Shown here: piece after piece, positions 8,049 to 16,259 of the stretch
How the letters are laid out: each line of letters starts with the position of its first letter
Numbering within the stretch: the first letter of the stretch is position 1
NCBI GenBank assembly: GCA_028706655.1
Contig: JAQTVW010000005.1
Coordinates: 1 to 39,298, forward strand
DNA: 39,298 nucleotides
From: Dehalococcoidales bacterium
GTDB taxonomy: Bacteria > Chloroflexota > Dehalococcoidia > Dehalococcoidales > RBG-16-60-22
Reading direction: 5' to 3'
Notes under the pieces: generated by a model
The model's database searches: none
What the model was told of the DNA's origin: nothing
The model's input: the letters and a program-made list of their open reading frames with translations, nothing else
Made by a program: the position numbers and the translations under genes

Positions 8049-10742
8049 ATGCTGAAAGAGTACCAGGAAAAGCGGGACTTCCGCCTCACCGGCGAGCCGC
8101 CTCCGGTCAAGGTTTCCCGGCGTGAAGGTCCCCTGATTTTCGTCATTCAGAAACACGCGGCAAGAAGGTTGCATTACGACCTACGCCTGGAACTTGACGG
8201 CGTCCTCAAGTCGTGGTCTGTCCCGGAAGGACCATCATTAGCCCCGGCGGTCAAGCGGCTGGCGGTAATGGTGGAAGACCATCCGCTCGATTATGCCTCT
8301 TTCGAAGGTGTGATTCCTCAAGGCGAGTACGGCGCCGGACAGGTGATTGTCTGGGACGCGGGTGATTATTCCCCTGACGAGGGCGGCAACCTCACATTTA
8401 ATGACCGTGCGCAGTCTGAGGAGCGCATCAGGCAAGGGCTGGCGCAGGGCAAAATATCTTTTCTCCTGCGCGGTCAAAAGCTCAGAGGTTCCTGGACGCT
8501 GGTCAAGATGAAAAACCAGCCGAACAACTGGCTGCTCATCAAGCACAAAGATAATTCGGCAAACGACTCACGTAACGTGCTTGAAGACGGAATTTCCGTT
8601 CAATCCGGGATGACCATTGAAGACCTCAAAGCGGGGAAACAACCTCCCTCGCGCGCAAACGCCAGATTCAGTCTTGCTTCGCTCCCCAAAGCGAAGCAAG
8701 CATCTTTCCCGGCAACAAATCACCCCATGCTCGCCGGCAGCGCGGATGCTCCTTTTACCAGTCCCGAATGGCTCTTCGAGCCCAAGCTGGACGGCTACCG
8801 CATCATTGCTGTTGGAAATAACGGAAAAGTACGCCTGCTCTCCCGCAACAGTGTAGACGTTACCGCTAAATATAAGGACGTGGCGGCAAGTCTGCAAACT
8901 CAACCGGCAGCGCAGATTATCATTGATGGCGAGCTGATTGCCTTCGATAAACAGGGCAAGCTCTGCTTCCAGTGTTTGCAAGGCTACCTCGACGCGATGA
9001 AACGTTCCGACCGTTCCGGTTTGGAAATCGGGGCAGTCATTTATTATGCCTTCGACCTGCTTTATCTGGATGGATACGACTTTCGCAATGTACCTCTGGA
9101 AGAGCGGAAAAGGCTGCTCCGGCGCATCCTGCTCGCCACTCCCAATTTGCGCTACCTGGAACATTTTGAAGGTGACGGCAAGAAAATTTACCAGGCAGCC
9201 GTCAAGCAGGGACTGGAAGGCATTATCGCCAAGCGCAAAGAAAGTGTCTACCAGTCGGGCAAACGCTCGCCGGACTGGCTCAAGATAAAGTCGATGCGTA
9301 CCGACGATTTTGTTATCGGTGGTTACACGCGGGGAGAAGGCGCGCGAGCCCGCAGTTTCGGGGCGCTTATCCTGGGCTATTATGATGGAAACGGGAAATT
9401 ACACCCGGCGGGACAGGTCGGCTCCGGCTTCGATGATTATCTGCTCGCCGAATTAAGGAAGCGGCTCGATACTCTTGCGACCAATACAAATCCTTTTGCC
9501 GAAACACCAGAAATCAATGCATCGGCGACCTGGGTACGCCCGGAACTCGTCGCCGAGGTGAAGTTTTCCGAGTGGACCCGGGACAACCGGTTGCGCACAC
9601 CGGTCTTTCTGCGCCTGCGGGAAGACAAACCTGCCACTGAAGTCCGTCTGTCACATGAGACCATTGTATCTCCGGGCAAGCTTATCGGAACAGACCCGCC
9701 CAACCGTTCAAATAATATGGTTGACGGCATTCTGGTACAACTCCAAAACCCGCGCCTCAACCTCACCCTTGATGTTGAAGGAAATAAAGTGAGCGTCACG
9801 AATCTCGATAAGCAACTCTGGCCTCAGACAGGAAAACGGCGGCCCTTGACCAAACGCGACCTGCTGGTTTATCTGACCCGAGTTTCCCGTTATCTTCTGC
9901 CGCACCTGCGTGACCGCCCGCTTACCCTCAGCCGCTATCCCCACGGTATTGACGGGGAGCATTTCTTCCAGAAACACTGGGGGTATGCCGTGCCGGATTT
10001 TGTCGCGACAGTGCCTCTGTCCGAACATCACGAAAAGCGCCAGGAGTACCTGCTCTGTAATAACCTCGCCGCGCTGCTCTGGCTGGGACAGGCGGCAGAC
10101 ATCGAGCTGCATACCTGGTTTTCCCGGATTACCGCTGCGTCAGCCGACGAACCGGTCGAAGCGGCTGCCGATATGACCCGCTACCCCGATTTTATTATCT
10201 TCGATATCGACCCCTATATTTATTCCGGCAAGGAGGCACAAGGCGCGGAACCGGAACTCAACCGCGAAGCCTTTACCCGCACCTGCGAAGCCGCCCTCTG
10301 GTTGAAAGAGACTCTCGATTCGCTGTCCCTGGCTGCATTTGTAAAGACATCGGGACGCACCGGGCTTCACCTTCATGTGCCCGTTATCCGACAACTGGAC
10401 TATCACGCAGTCCATGCCGCCGCCCGCACGATTTGTGAATACGTCTTGAAGCGTCACCCCAAAGAGGTGACCATCGACTGGGCAGTGGAAAAGCGTGCCG
10501 GAAAAGTCTTCCTGGATTACAACCAGAACGCCCGGGGTAAAACGCTGGCTTCGGTGTATTCACCACGCCCTTCCCCCGCGGCAACTGTCTCCACGCCTCT
10601 GCGCTGGGACGAACTGGGCAAGGTCTACCCTACCGACTTCACCATTTTGAATATGCCGGAGCGGCTGTCAAAACTGGGCGATCTCTGGAAAGAAATGGAT
10701 GGGTCAAAACGTGACCTCAAAGCTATTTTGAAATTGACCTGA
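8049..10742 (+). CDS. ligD: Multifunctional ATP-dependent DNA ligase D with PE-LIG-POL domain order
   Basis: 897 aa; N-terminal 3'-phosphoesterase (HAARRLHYDLRLELDGVLKSWSVPEGPS), ligase (FEPKLDGYRIIA, DGELIAFD, EGIIAKRKESVYQSGKRSPDWLKIK), C-terminal POL (SRYPHGIDGEHFFQKHWGYAVP, IIFDIDPY, KTSGRTGLHLHVPV). Confidence 0.96.
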   Translation: MLKEYQEKRDFRLTGEPPPVKVSRREGPLIFVIQKHAARRLHYDLRLELDGVLKSWSVPEGPSLAPAVKRLAVMVEDHPLDYASFEGVIPQGEYGAGQVIVWDAGDYSPDEGGNLTFNDRAQSEERIRQGLAQGKISFLLRGQKLRGSWTLVKMKNQPNNWLLIKHKDNSANDSRNVLEDGISVQSGMTIEDLKAGKQPPSRANARFSLASLPKAKQASFPATNHPMLAGSADAPFTSPEWLFEPKLDGYRIIAVGNNGKVRLLSRNSVDVTAKYKDVAASLQTQPAAQIIIDGELIAFDKQGKLCFQCLQGYLDAMKRSDRSGLEIGAVIYYAFDLLYLDGYDFRNVPLEERKRLLRRILLATPNLRYLEHFEGDGKKIYQAAVKQGLEGIIAKRKESVYQSGKRSPDWLKIKSMRTDDFVIGGYTRGEGARARSFGALILGYYDGNGKLHPAGQVGSGFDDYLLAELRKRLDTLATNTNPFAETPEINASATWVRPELVAEVKFSEWTRDNRLRTPVFLRLREDKPATEVRLSHETIVSPGKLIGTDPPNRSNNMVDGILVQLQNPRLNLTLDVEGNKVSVTNLDKQLWPQTGKRRPLTKRDLLVYLTRVSRYLLPHLRDRPLTLSRYPHGIDGEHFFQKHWGYAVPDFVATVPLSEHHEKRQEYLLCNNLAALLWLGQAADIELHTWFSRITAASADEPVEAAADMTRYPDFIIFDIDPYIYSGKEAQGAEPELNREAFTRTCEAALWLKETLDSLSLAAFVKTSGRTGLHLHVPVIRQLDYHAVHAAARTICEYVLKRHPKEVTIDWAVEKRAGKVFLDYNQNARGKTLASVYSPRPSPAATVSTPLRWDELGKVYPTDFTILNMPERLSKLGDLWKEMDGSKRDLKAILKLT
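8673..8700. repeat. Perfect 11-bp inverted repeat CTTGCTTCGCT-ccccaa-AGCGAAGCAAG in the ligD PE-LIG linker
   Basis: Read directly from sequence; arms are exact reverse complements with a 6-nt loop. Confidence 0.9.
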
Positions 10743-10784
10743 GACGTTATGTCATTCTAAGCATGATACTTCTTACAAACAAGA

Positions 10785-10810
10785 AAGGCGAGGCTTTTGC
10801 GCCCCGCCTT
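10785..10810. terminator. Probable bidirectional terminator between convergent ligD and htrA
   Basis: aaggcgaggc-ttttgc-gccccgcctt stem (one mismatch) between convergent stop codons; weak T-tracts. Confidence 0.5.
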
Positions 10811-10832
10811 CTCTTGATGATCTGGAATAGTA

Positions 10833-11996
10833 CTATTCGTCCGAGGAACGGTTACGCCCGCCCCACGGATTAGGGATTCTCGGTTGGGGCTGGGGTATAT
10901 TCGGAGTTACGGTCTGAATCCTGTCCGGCCAGGCTTCCAGAGTCGCCTGGATAGTAGTAGTCTGCCCGTTGCGCAGCACAGTCAAAGCGACAACATCTCC
11001 GACTTTCCTGGTGGCAAGGTAGCTGGATAGTTCTTCGACGGTACTGACCGCTTTGCCGTCCGCCGCAGTGATAACATCGCCGCCGGTACCCGGGGTATTG
11101 CCGGTTCCCGCGCTTGCCGCCTTCAGTCCTGCCTTAGCTGCCGGGCTGTCCGCCACCACAGTCACTACATAGATACCCTTATCTACAGATAGCCCCAGCG
11201 TTTGCGCAGTTGCCGTATTCAGTGCCAGCCCGCTGATACCCAGCCAGGGACGGGTAACTTTCTGGCCGGCTATCAGTTGAGGCAGCACCCTCGTTGCAAC
11301 GTTGGATGGTACCGCAAATCCGATACCGCGCGCGCCGCCGGAAGTTTCAATTGCGGTATTGATACCGATGACCTTACCCGCGGAATTGAGCAGCGGACCA
11401 CCCGAGTTGCCCGGATTAATGGCAGCGTCGGTCTGGAGCATGCCGGTCATGCTGGAGCCGCTGAGGTTGCGGTTCAGTCCGCTGATGACACCCACGGTAA
11501 TGGAATCATCCAGTCCCAACGGATTACCCATGGCAATCGCCAGTTGTCCCGGTTTAACCGTGCTGGAATCGGCAAGTTCGAGCGGAGTGATGCCGGTTAT
11601 CTGCGTGGCATCGACTTTTATTACCGCCAGGTCGTCCATCGGGTCGGTACCGACTACTTTGGCATCAATGGTCTTGCCATCGTCCAGAACAATCTGGACA
11701 GTGGTGGCGCCATCGACTACGTGGTTGTTGGTCAGGATGTGACCCTGGGCATCAATGAGAAAACCGGTGCCCTCTCCCATCCCGCCGCCGAAAAAGCCAT
11801 TGCCCTGTTCGGTGGTTTTAATGCTTACCACCGCCGGGCTTGCGTTATCGTATATCGCGGTAACGGCATCTTCACTATAGAGTACCGGTGTAGCTGAGGC
11901 GCTGTTCGGCGCCAGCGTAGCGCCACCGGCATAAGCCGCCCCGCCGATGACGAGCACCGCCAGGACAGCCATGAGAATATTTCTTAGTCTTTTCAT
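10833..11996 (-). CDS. htrA: HtrA/DegP-type trypsin-like serine protease with PDZ domain
   Basis: 387 aa; N-terminal signal/TM segment; catalytic His (ILTNNHVVDG), Asp (DDLAVIKVDA), Ser (INPGNSGGPLLN); C-terminal PDZ. Confidence 0.95.
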   Translation of the reverse strand: MKRLRNILMAVLAVLVIGGAAYAGGATLAPNSASATPVLYSEDAVTAIYDNASPAVVSIKTTEQGNGFFGGGMGEGTGFLIDAQGHILTNNHVVDGATTVQIVLDDGKTIDAKVVGTDPMDDLAVIKVDATQITGITPLELADSSTVKPGQLAIAMGNPLGLDDSITVGVISGLNRNLSGSSMTGMLQTDAAINPGNSGGPLLNSAGKVIGINTAIETSGGARGIGFAVPSNVATRVLPQLIAGQKVTRPWLGISGLALNTATAQTLGLSVDKGIYVVTVVADSPAAKAGLKAASAGTGNTPGTGGDVITAADGKAVSTVEELSSYLATRKVGDVVALTVLRNGQTTTIQATLEAWPDRIQTVTPNIPQPQPRIPNPWGGRNRSSDE

Positions 11997-12081
11997 CTTT
12001 CCTCCCTTTTCTCCGGACCTTATTCATCCCGGATATTTCCTCCTTCTATCAGCAATGATAACATCACCACATTAATCTGCT

Positions 12082-12097
12082 ATGAACCTTACATGAA
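12082..12097 (-). promoter_or_regulatory. Direct repeat TTCAT-N6-TTCAT (minus-strand reading) upstream of htrA
   Basis: Plus strand ATGAAccttacATGAA; 11-bp period typical of OmpR/PhoB-family sites. Confidence 0.6.
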
Positions 12098-12135
12098 TAC
12101 CGCATTTAATTCAGCTTTGCAAAGAGCTCGGGATT

Positions 12136-12151
12136 TTCATATTGCGTTCAT
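12136..12151 (+). promoter_or_regulatory. Direct repeat TTCAT-N6-TTCAT upstream of the response regulator gene
   Basis: TTCATattgcgTTCAT, ending 10 nt before TATAAT (12162-12167). Confidence 0.6.
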
Positions 12152-12161
12152 CTTGTTTTAA

Positions 12162-12167
12162 TATAAT
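12162..12167 (+). promoter_or_regulatory. Consensus -10 TATAAT of the response regulator-kinase operon
   Basis: Exact TATAAT 23 nt upstream of ATG 12191, adjacent to the direct repeat. Confidence 0.65.
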
Positions 12168-12190
12168 AATAGAAGCCAAGGGGGTTGACG

Positions 12191-12862
12191 ATGAGAGTAC
12201 TGGTAGTTGAAGACGAAAGACACCTTGCCTCGATTATTAAACGCGGACTGCTTGAAGAAGGGTATTCGGTAGATACCGTATACGACGGCGAAGAGGCCGA
12301 ATACATGGCGGAAAATGTAGCTTACGACCTCATCGTCCTTGACATCATGATCCCCAAGAAAGACGGAATCGCCGTGTGTCGTGCCCTGCGGGCGAAAAAG
12401 GTCAACACCCCTATCCTCATGCTTACCGCCCGGGACAGCGTTGAAGACCGGGTCAAGGGACTTGATTCCGGTGCGGATGATTACATGGTCAAGCCGTTCG
12501 CCTTCAGCGAACTTCTGGCACGAATCCGCGCTTTGCTGCGCCGTGAAGCCGTGCCCAAGACTCAGAAACTGCAGGTCGGCGACCTGAAGTTGGACACCCT
12601 GACGCGAGAGGTCTGGCGGGGGCAGCGCGCAATCGAGCTGACAACCAAGGAGTATTCGATACTTGAGTATTTCATGCGGCATCCCAACGCCGTCATTACC
12701 CGTTCGATGCTGGAAGAAAATGCCTGGGATTACGAATATGACAGCCTATCCAATATTATCGATGTCTATATCCGCAGGCTGCGCCGCAAGATTGATGAAG
12801 AAGGCGAAGAAAGCATGATTCAAACTATCCGCGGCGCAGGCTACCGGCTAAAGAAAGCATGA
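12191..12862 (+). CDS. OmpR/PhoB-family response regulator
   Basis: REC domain (VLVVEDERHLA, LIVLDIMIPKKDG, MLTARDS, VKPFAFSELLARI) plus winged-helix output (LELTTKEYSILEYFMRHP, VDVYIRRLRRKI...IRGAGYRL). Confidence 0.96.
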   Translation: MRVLVVEDERHLASIIKRGLLEEGYSVDTVYDGEEAEYMAENVAYDLIVLDIMIPKKDGIAVCRALRAKKVNTPILMLTARDSVEDRVKGLDSGADDYMVKPFAFSELLARIRALLRREAVPKTQKLQVGDLKLDTLTREVWRGQRAIELTTKEYSILEYFMRHPNAVITRSMLEENAWDYEYDSLSNIIDVYIRRLRRKIDEEGEESMIQTIRGAGYRLKKA

Positions 12863-14229
12863 AGTTTATTAAAAGCGTCAAATTTCGCCTCACAGCGTGG
12901 TACCTCATCGTCATCCTGGTACTACTCGGGGTATTCAGCGCTTCAGGCTACCTGTTGCTTTCCCGCAATCTTCACCGGAGCCTGGACAACGCATTGACGG
13001 TCCGTGCCGCCGAACTGCGCACGACCTTTTCCATCGAACAGGGACACGCCATATTCGCCGCGCAACCGACCGACCTCATCCTGATTTACAACTCGCAGGG
13101 AGACCTGTTCCAGAGGTTCGGCCCGTCCGTGGAGCTTCCCGGTATGGAGGGAGCAGTCCAGCAGGCACTTCAGGGACAAGATGTTTTCCTGACTATGAAA
13201 GCCGCTGTCGGGCAGGAGTTCCGCCTTTATGCCATTCCTTTCGTTCCCGATCCCCGTAGCCGCCTCGCGATTATCCTCGGCAGGTCTACCTCTGAAATAG
13301 AGACGGTGCTGGACACCTTCCGCTATGTACTGGGCGTTTCCGGTCTTACCGCTATACTGCTGGCGGCTTTCGGCGGTCTGTTCCTGGCGACCCGCGTCCT
13401 CAAACCGGTCGACCGGATTACCCGCGCCGCGCAGGAAATCGGCGAACACGACCTGACCCGGCGCATCGATGTTCACGGTGAAGATGAGTTAGGCAGGCTC
13501 GCGGGCACGTTAAACGGCATGATTGGGCGTCTCGAAGCGGCGTTCGAACGGCAGCGCCAGTTTACCGCAGACGCTTCTCATGAGCTGCGGACTCCCCTCG
13601 CGATAATGCAGGCGGAGTCTACCCTCGCGCTCAGCAAGGAACGGTCGGAGGCGGAATACCGCAAAGCGCTGGAGCTCATTTCCCAGGAAATATCTTACAT
13701 GACGGCTATTATCGGGAAATTGCTCTTCCTGGCGCGCAGCGATGCGGGCAAAGAACCTTTAACTTTCGAGAGGACCAATCTTAAAGACCTGTTGACCGAA
13801 CTGGCGGCAGATATCGATGTGCTGGCGCGGGACAAAGACCTGAAGTTCACCCTCGGCGCCATGGAAGACCTGAGCGTCAAAGGCGACAGCGTAAAGCTGC
13901 GGCAGCTGTTTCTCAATATTATGCAGAACGCGGTCAGGTATACTCCTAACGGCGGCAGTATTTTCGCCTCGTTGACCGGGAAAAACGGCATGGCGGAAGT
14001 CAGCATTACCGATACCGGCATCGGCATTGCGCCGGAACACCTGCCGCACCTCTTCGAGCGTTTCTACCGAGTGGATAAAGCCCGCTCCCGTGCCGAGGGC
14101 GGCGCCGGGCTGGGTCTGGCTATCGCTAAATACATTGCCGGAGTCCACGGCGGCCGCATTGATGTCTCCAGCGAGGCGGGCAAAGGAAGTACCTTCTCCG
14201 TGTATCTGCCGCTGGAAAACTCGAAATAG
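12859..14229 (+). CDS. HAMP-domain sensor histidine kinase
   Basis: Two TM segments, HAMP, HisKA FTADASHELRTPLAIMQAESTLAL, HATPase NIMQNAVRYTPNGG, DTGIGIAPEHLPHLFERFYRVDKARSRAEGGAGLGLAIAKYI. ATGA overlap with the response regulator. Confidence 0.96.
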   Translation: MKFIKSVKFRLTAWYLIVILVLLGVFSASGYLLLSRNLHRSLDNALTVRAAELRTTFSIEQGHAIFAAQPTDLILIYNSQGDLFQRFGPSVELPGMEGAVQQALQGQDVFLTMKAAVGQEFRLYAIPFVPDPRSRLAIILGRSTSEIETVLDTFRYVLGVSGLTAILLAAFGGLFLATRVLKPVDRITRAAQEIGEHDLTRRIDVHGEDELGRLAGTLNGMIGRLEAAFERQRQFTADASHELRTPLAIMQAESTLALSKERSEAEYRKALELISQEISYMTAIIGKLLFLARSDAGKEPLTFERTNLKDLLTELAADIDVLARDKDLKFTLGAMEDLSVKGDSVKLRQLFLNIMQNAVRYTPNGGSIFASLTGKNGMAEVSITDTGIGIAPEHLPHLFERFYRVDKARSRAEGGAGLGLAIAKYIAGVHGGRIDVSSEAGKGSTFSVYLPLENSK

Positions 14230-14271
14230 ATTATTACGCGCATTCGCCTGGTTGGACAGGCAAACGGCGGT

Positions 14272-15747
14272 TTACTTTTTTACTTCAAAAACTTCTTCTA
14301 TTGAATTTACAGGTAATTCTACCGTAATCCTGGTCCCTTGACCCGGAGCCGATTCGACATCTAGCTTGCCGTCCAGTAGTTGAGCACGCTCCCGCATGGC
14401 GCTGATGCCGGTAGAAGTCCCGACCGCCATCTTACCCATGTCAAATCCGAATCCCTTGTCCTCGATTTCTATCAAAAGCTTCTTATTATCAGCATTTAGA
14501 CGTACGCTGGCTTCGGATACCCCGGCATAACGGATGATGTTGGTGATGGCCTCCTGCACGATGCGATAAGCGGCGGTATTCACTTCCGCGGGGAACATGT
14601 CTTCGATTACTTTATGTTCAAAATTCACTTTTAATCCGCTCTGTTTTTCCACGCGTTCAAAAAGCCAGACCAGAGCGGGGACCAGTCCCAGGTCGTCCAG
14701 CATGCCCGGCCGCAGGTCCAGAGACATATTGCGCACCTGCTGTATTACCGCAGCGACTTCTTTCGCCGCTTCACTAAGCATAGGCGCCGCTTTCTCAGGA
14801 GTTGCTTTGAAGCTCCTGTCCAGCATCAGTTTAATCAGGGTCAGGTGCTGTCCAGTTTCATCGTGTAATTCACGGGCGATAGTGCGCCGTTCCTGCTCCT
14901 GCACTTCAAAAAGCCTCTTGGCGAGCGCCTGTTTTTCGGCATCTGTTTTCCGGCGTGCCGTGATATCACGGGCAACCGTAACGTAATAATCGCCCTGCTG
15001 CTGTTTGACGATACTCGTAGTAAGTTCAACGGGAAAGATTGAACCATCCTTGCGTATGTGCAATGATTCCAGAGAGAGTTTGCCCTCCGCAATAACGGTC
15101 TTGACTCTTTCTTCAAAATGCTTCGCTTCATTAGGCTCAACCAGACTCTTCATCTTCATGCCGAGAAATTCTTCTCTGCTGTAGCCATAAATCCGGCTTG
15201 CCGCCTGGTTGGTATAAATTATGATGTGGTCGCTATTACGGATTGAAATAGCATCCGCTGCCATATCCAGCAACCGGGACTGCAGCCAGAGTTCTTCATA
15301 AGCAGTGGTCAGTTCGAAAGTACGTTCTTTGACTTTGCGTTCCAGGCTTTCCTTAATTTCCGCAAGTTCGTCCCTCATGTGTTTGCGTTCAATTGAATTC
15401 AGCAGGGTGCGGCGCAGCAGCTTATTATCCGCTTGCCCTTTGACCAGGTAATCCTCGGCACATTGGCGCGTCGCCTGTACCGCCAGTTCCTCATCGTCTA
15501 TTGAAGTATGAAGCACTATGGGCATTTTGGGAAAGCCTTTTTGTATGCTGGTGAGTGTTTCCAGTCCGTGGCTGTCCGGCAGGTTCAGGTCGAGCATCAC
15601 CACGTCAAATTCGCGGGAGTTCAGCAGGTCTAAACCAGCCTTGAGCCTTTCGGCGATTTCCAGAGTGTAATCGCCGGGTCCCTCTTTGAGTGTTTCCTGC
15701 ACGAGCCTGGCGTCACCCGGGTTGTCTTCAATTACCAGAATACGCAT
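14272..15747 (-). CDS. REC-PAS-HisKA_3-HATPase protein (NarX/DesK-class kinase with N-terminal receiver)
   Basis: 491 aa; N-terminal REC (ILVIEDNPGDARLVQETL, MLDLNLPDSHG), PAS (ISIRNSDHIIIYTNQAASRIYGYSREEF), HisKA_3 (EQERRTIARELHDETGQHLTLIKLMLD), HATPase. Confidence 0.9.
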   Translation of the reverse strand: MRILVIEDNPGDARLVQETLKEGPGDYTLEIAERLKAGLDLLNSREFDVVMLDLNLPDSHGLETLTSIQKGFPKMPIVLHTSIDDEELAVQATRQCAEDYLVKGQADNKLLRRTLLNSIERKHMRDELAEIKESLERKVKERTFELTTAYEELWLQSRLLDMAADAISIRNSDHIIIYTNQAASRIYGYSREEFLGMKMKSLVEPNEAKHFEERVKTVIAEGKLSLESLHIRKDGSIFPVELTTSIVKQQQGDYYVTVARDITARRKTDAEKQALAKRLFEVQEQERRTIARELHDETGQHLTLIKLMLDRSFKATPEKAAPMLSEAAKEVAAVIQQVRNMSLDLRPGMLDDLGLVPALVWLFERVEKQSGLKVNFEHKVIEDMFPAEVNTAAYRIVQEAITNIIRYAGVSEASVRLNADNKKLLIEIEDKGFGFDMGKMAVGTSTGISAMRERAQLLDGKLDVESAPGQGTRITVELPVNSIEEVFEVKK

Positions 15748-15813
15748 TCATTCACCAGTTGTTGACATCTGCCTAACTATACGCCTATTATCAGGGTTAT
15801 TTCAATTCTGATT

Positions 15814-16257
15814 CTATTTCGGCGGCAGCCGGACAATGGTCAGCCAAAAGTCTTCAATGGTGCGGGTGATTTTCATGAATTGCTCAAAATCTATCGGCTT
15901 GGTGATGTAGCAGTTAGCGTGCAAATCGTATGATTTGAGAATATCCTCTTCACTGCGCGATACGGTAAGGACGACAACGGGAATTCTCTTCAGTTCCTCA
16001 TCTGATTTGACTTCCGCCAGCACTTCACGGCCGCTTTTTCGCGGTAAATTCAGGTCTAACAGAATCAAATCCGGACGGGGCACGCCGGCATATTTTCCTT
16101 CGTGATGGAGAAAGCTCATCGCTTCCACGCCATCTTCGACTACGAAAACATTGTTGCGGACCTTGCTTTCCTTCAACGCCTCCATCGCCAGGCGGACATC
16201 GCCCGGGTTGTCTTCCACCAGTAGTATATCAACTATCTTATTGTCACCCTGGTACAT
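15814..16257 (-). CDS. Single-domain CheY/Rcp1-like response regulator
   Basis: REC only: [75 protein letters not shown] at 16257 has AGAGG upstream (track TTG at 16263 also possible). Confidence 0.92.
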   Translation of the reverse strand: MYQGDNKIVDILLVEDNPGDVRLAMEALKESKVRNNVFVVEDGVEAMSFLHHEGKYAGVPRPDLILLDLNLPRKSGREVLAEVKSDEELKRIPVVVLTVSRSEEDILKSYDLHANCYITKPIDFEQFMKITRTIEDFWLTIVRLPPK

Positions 16258-16259
16258 TT

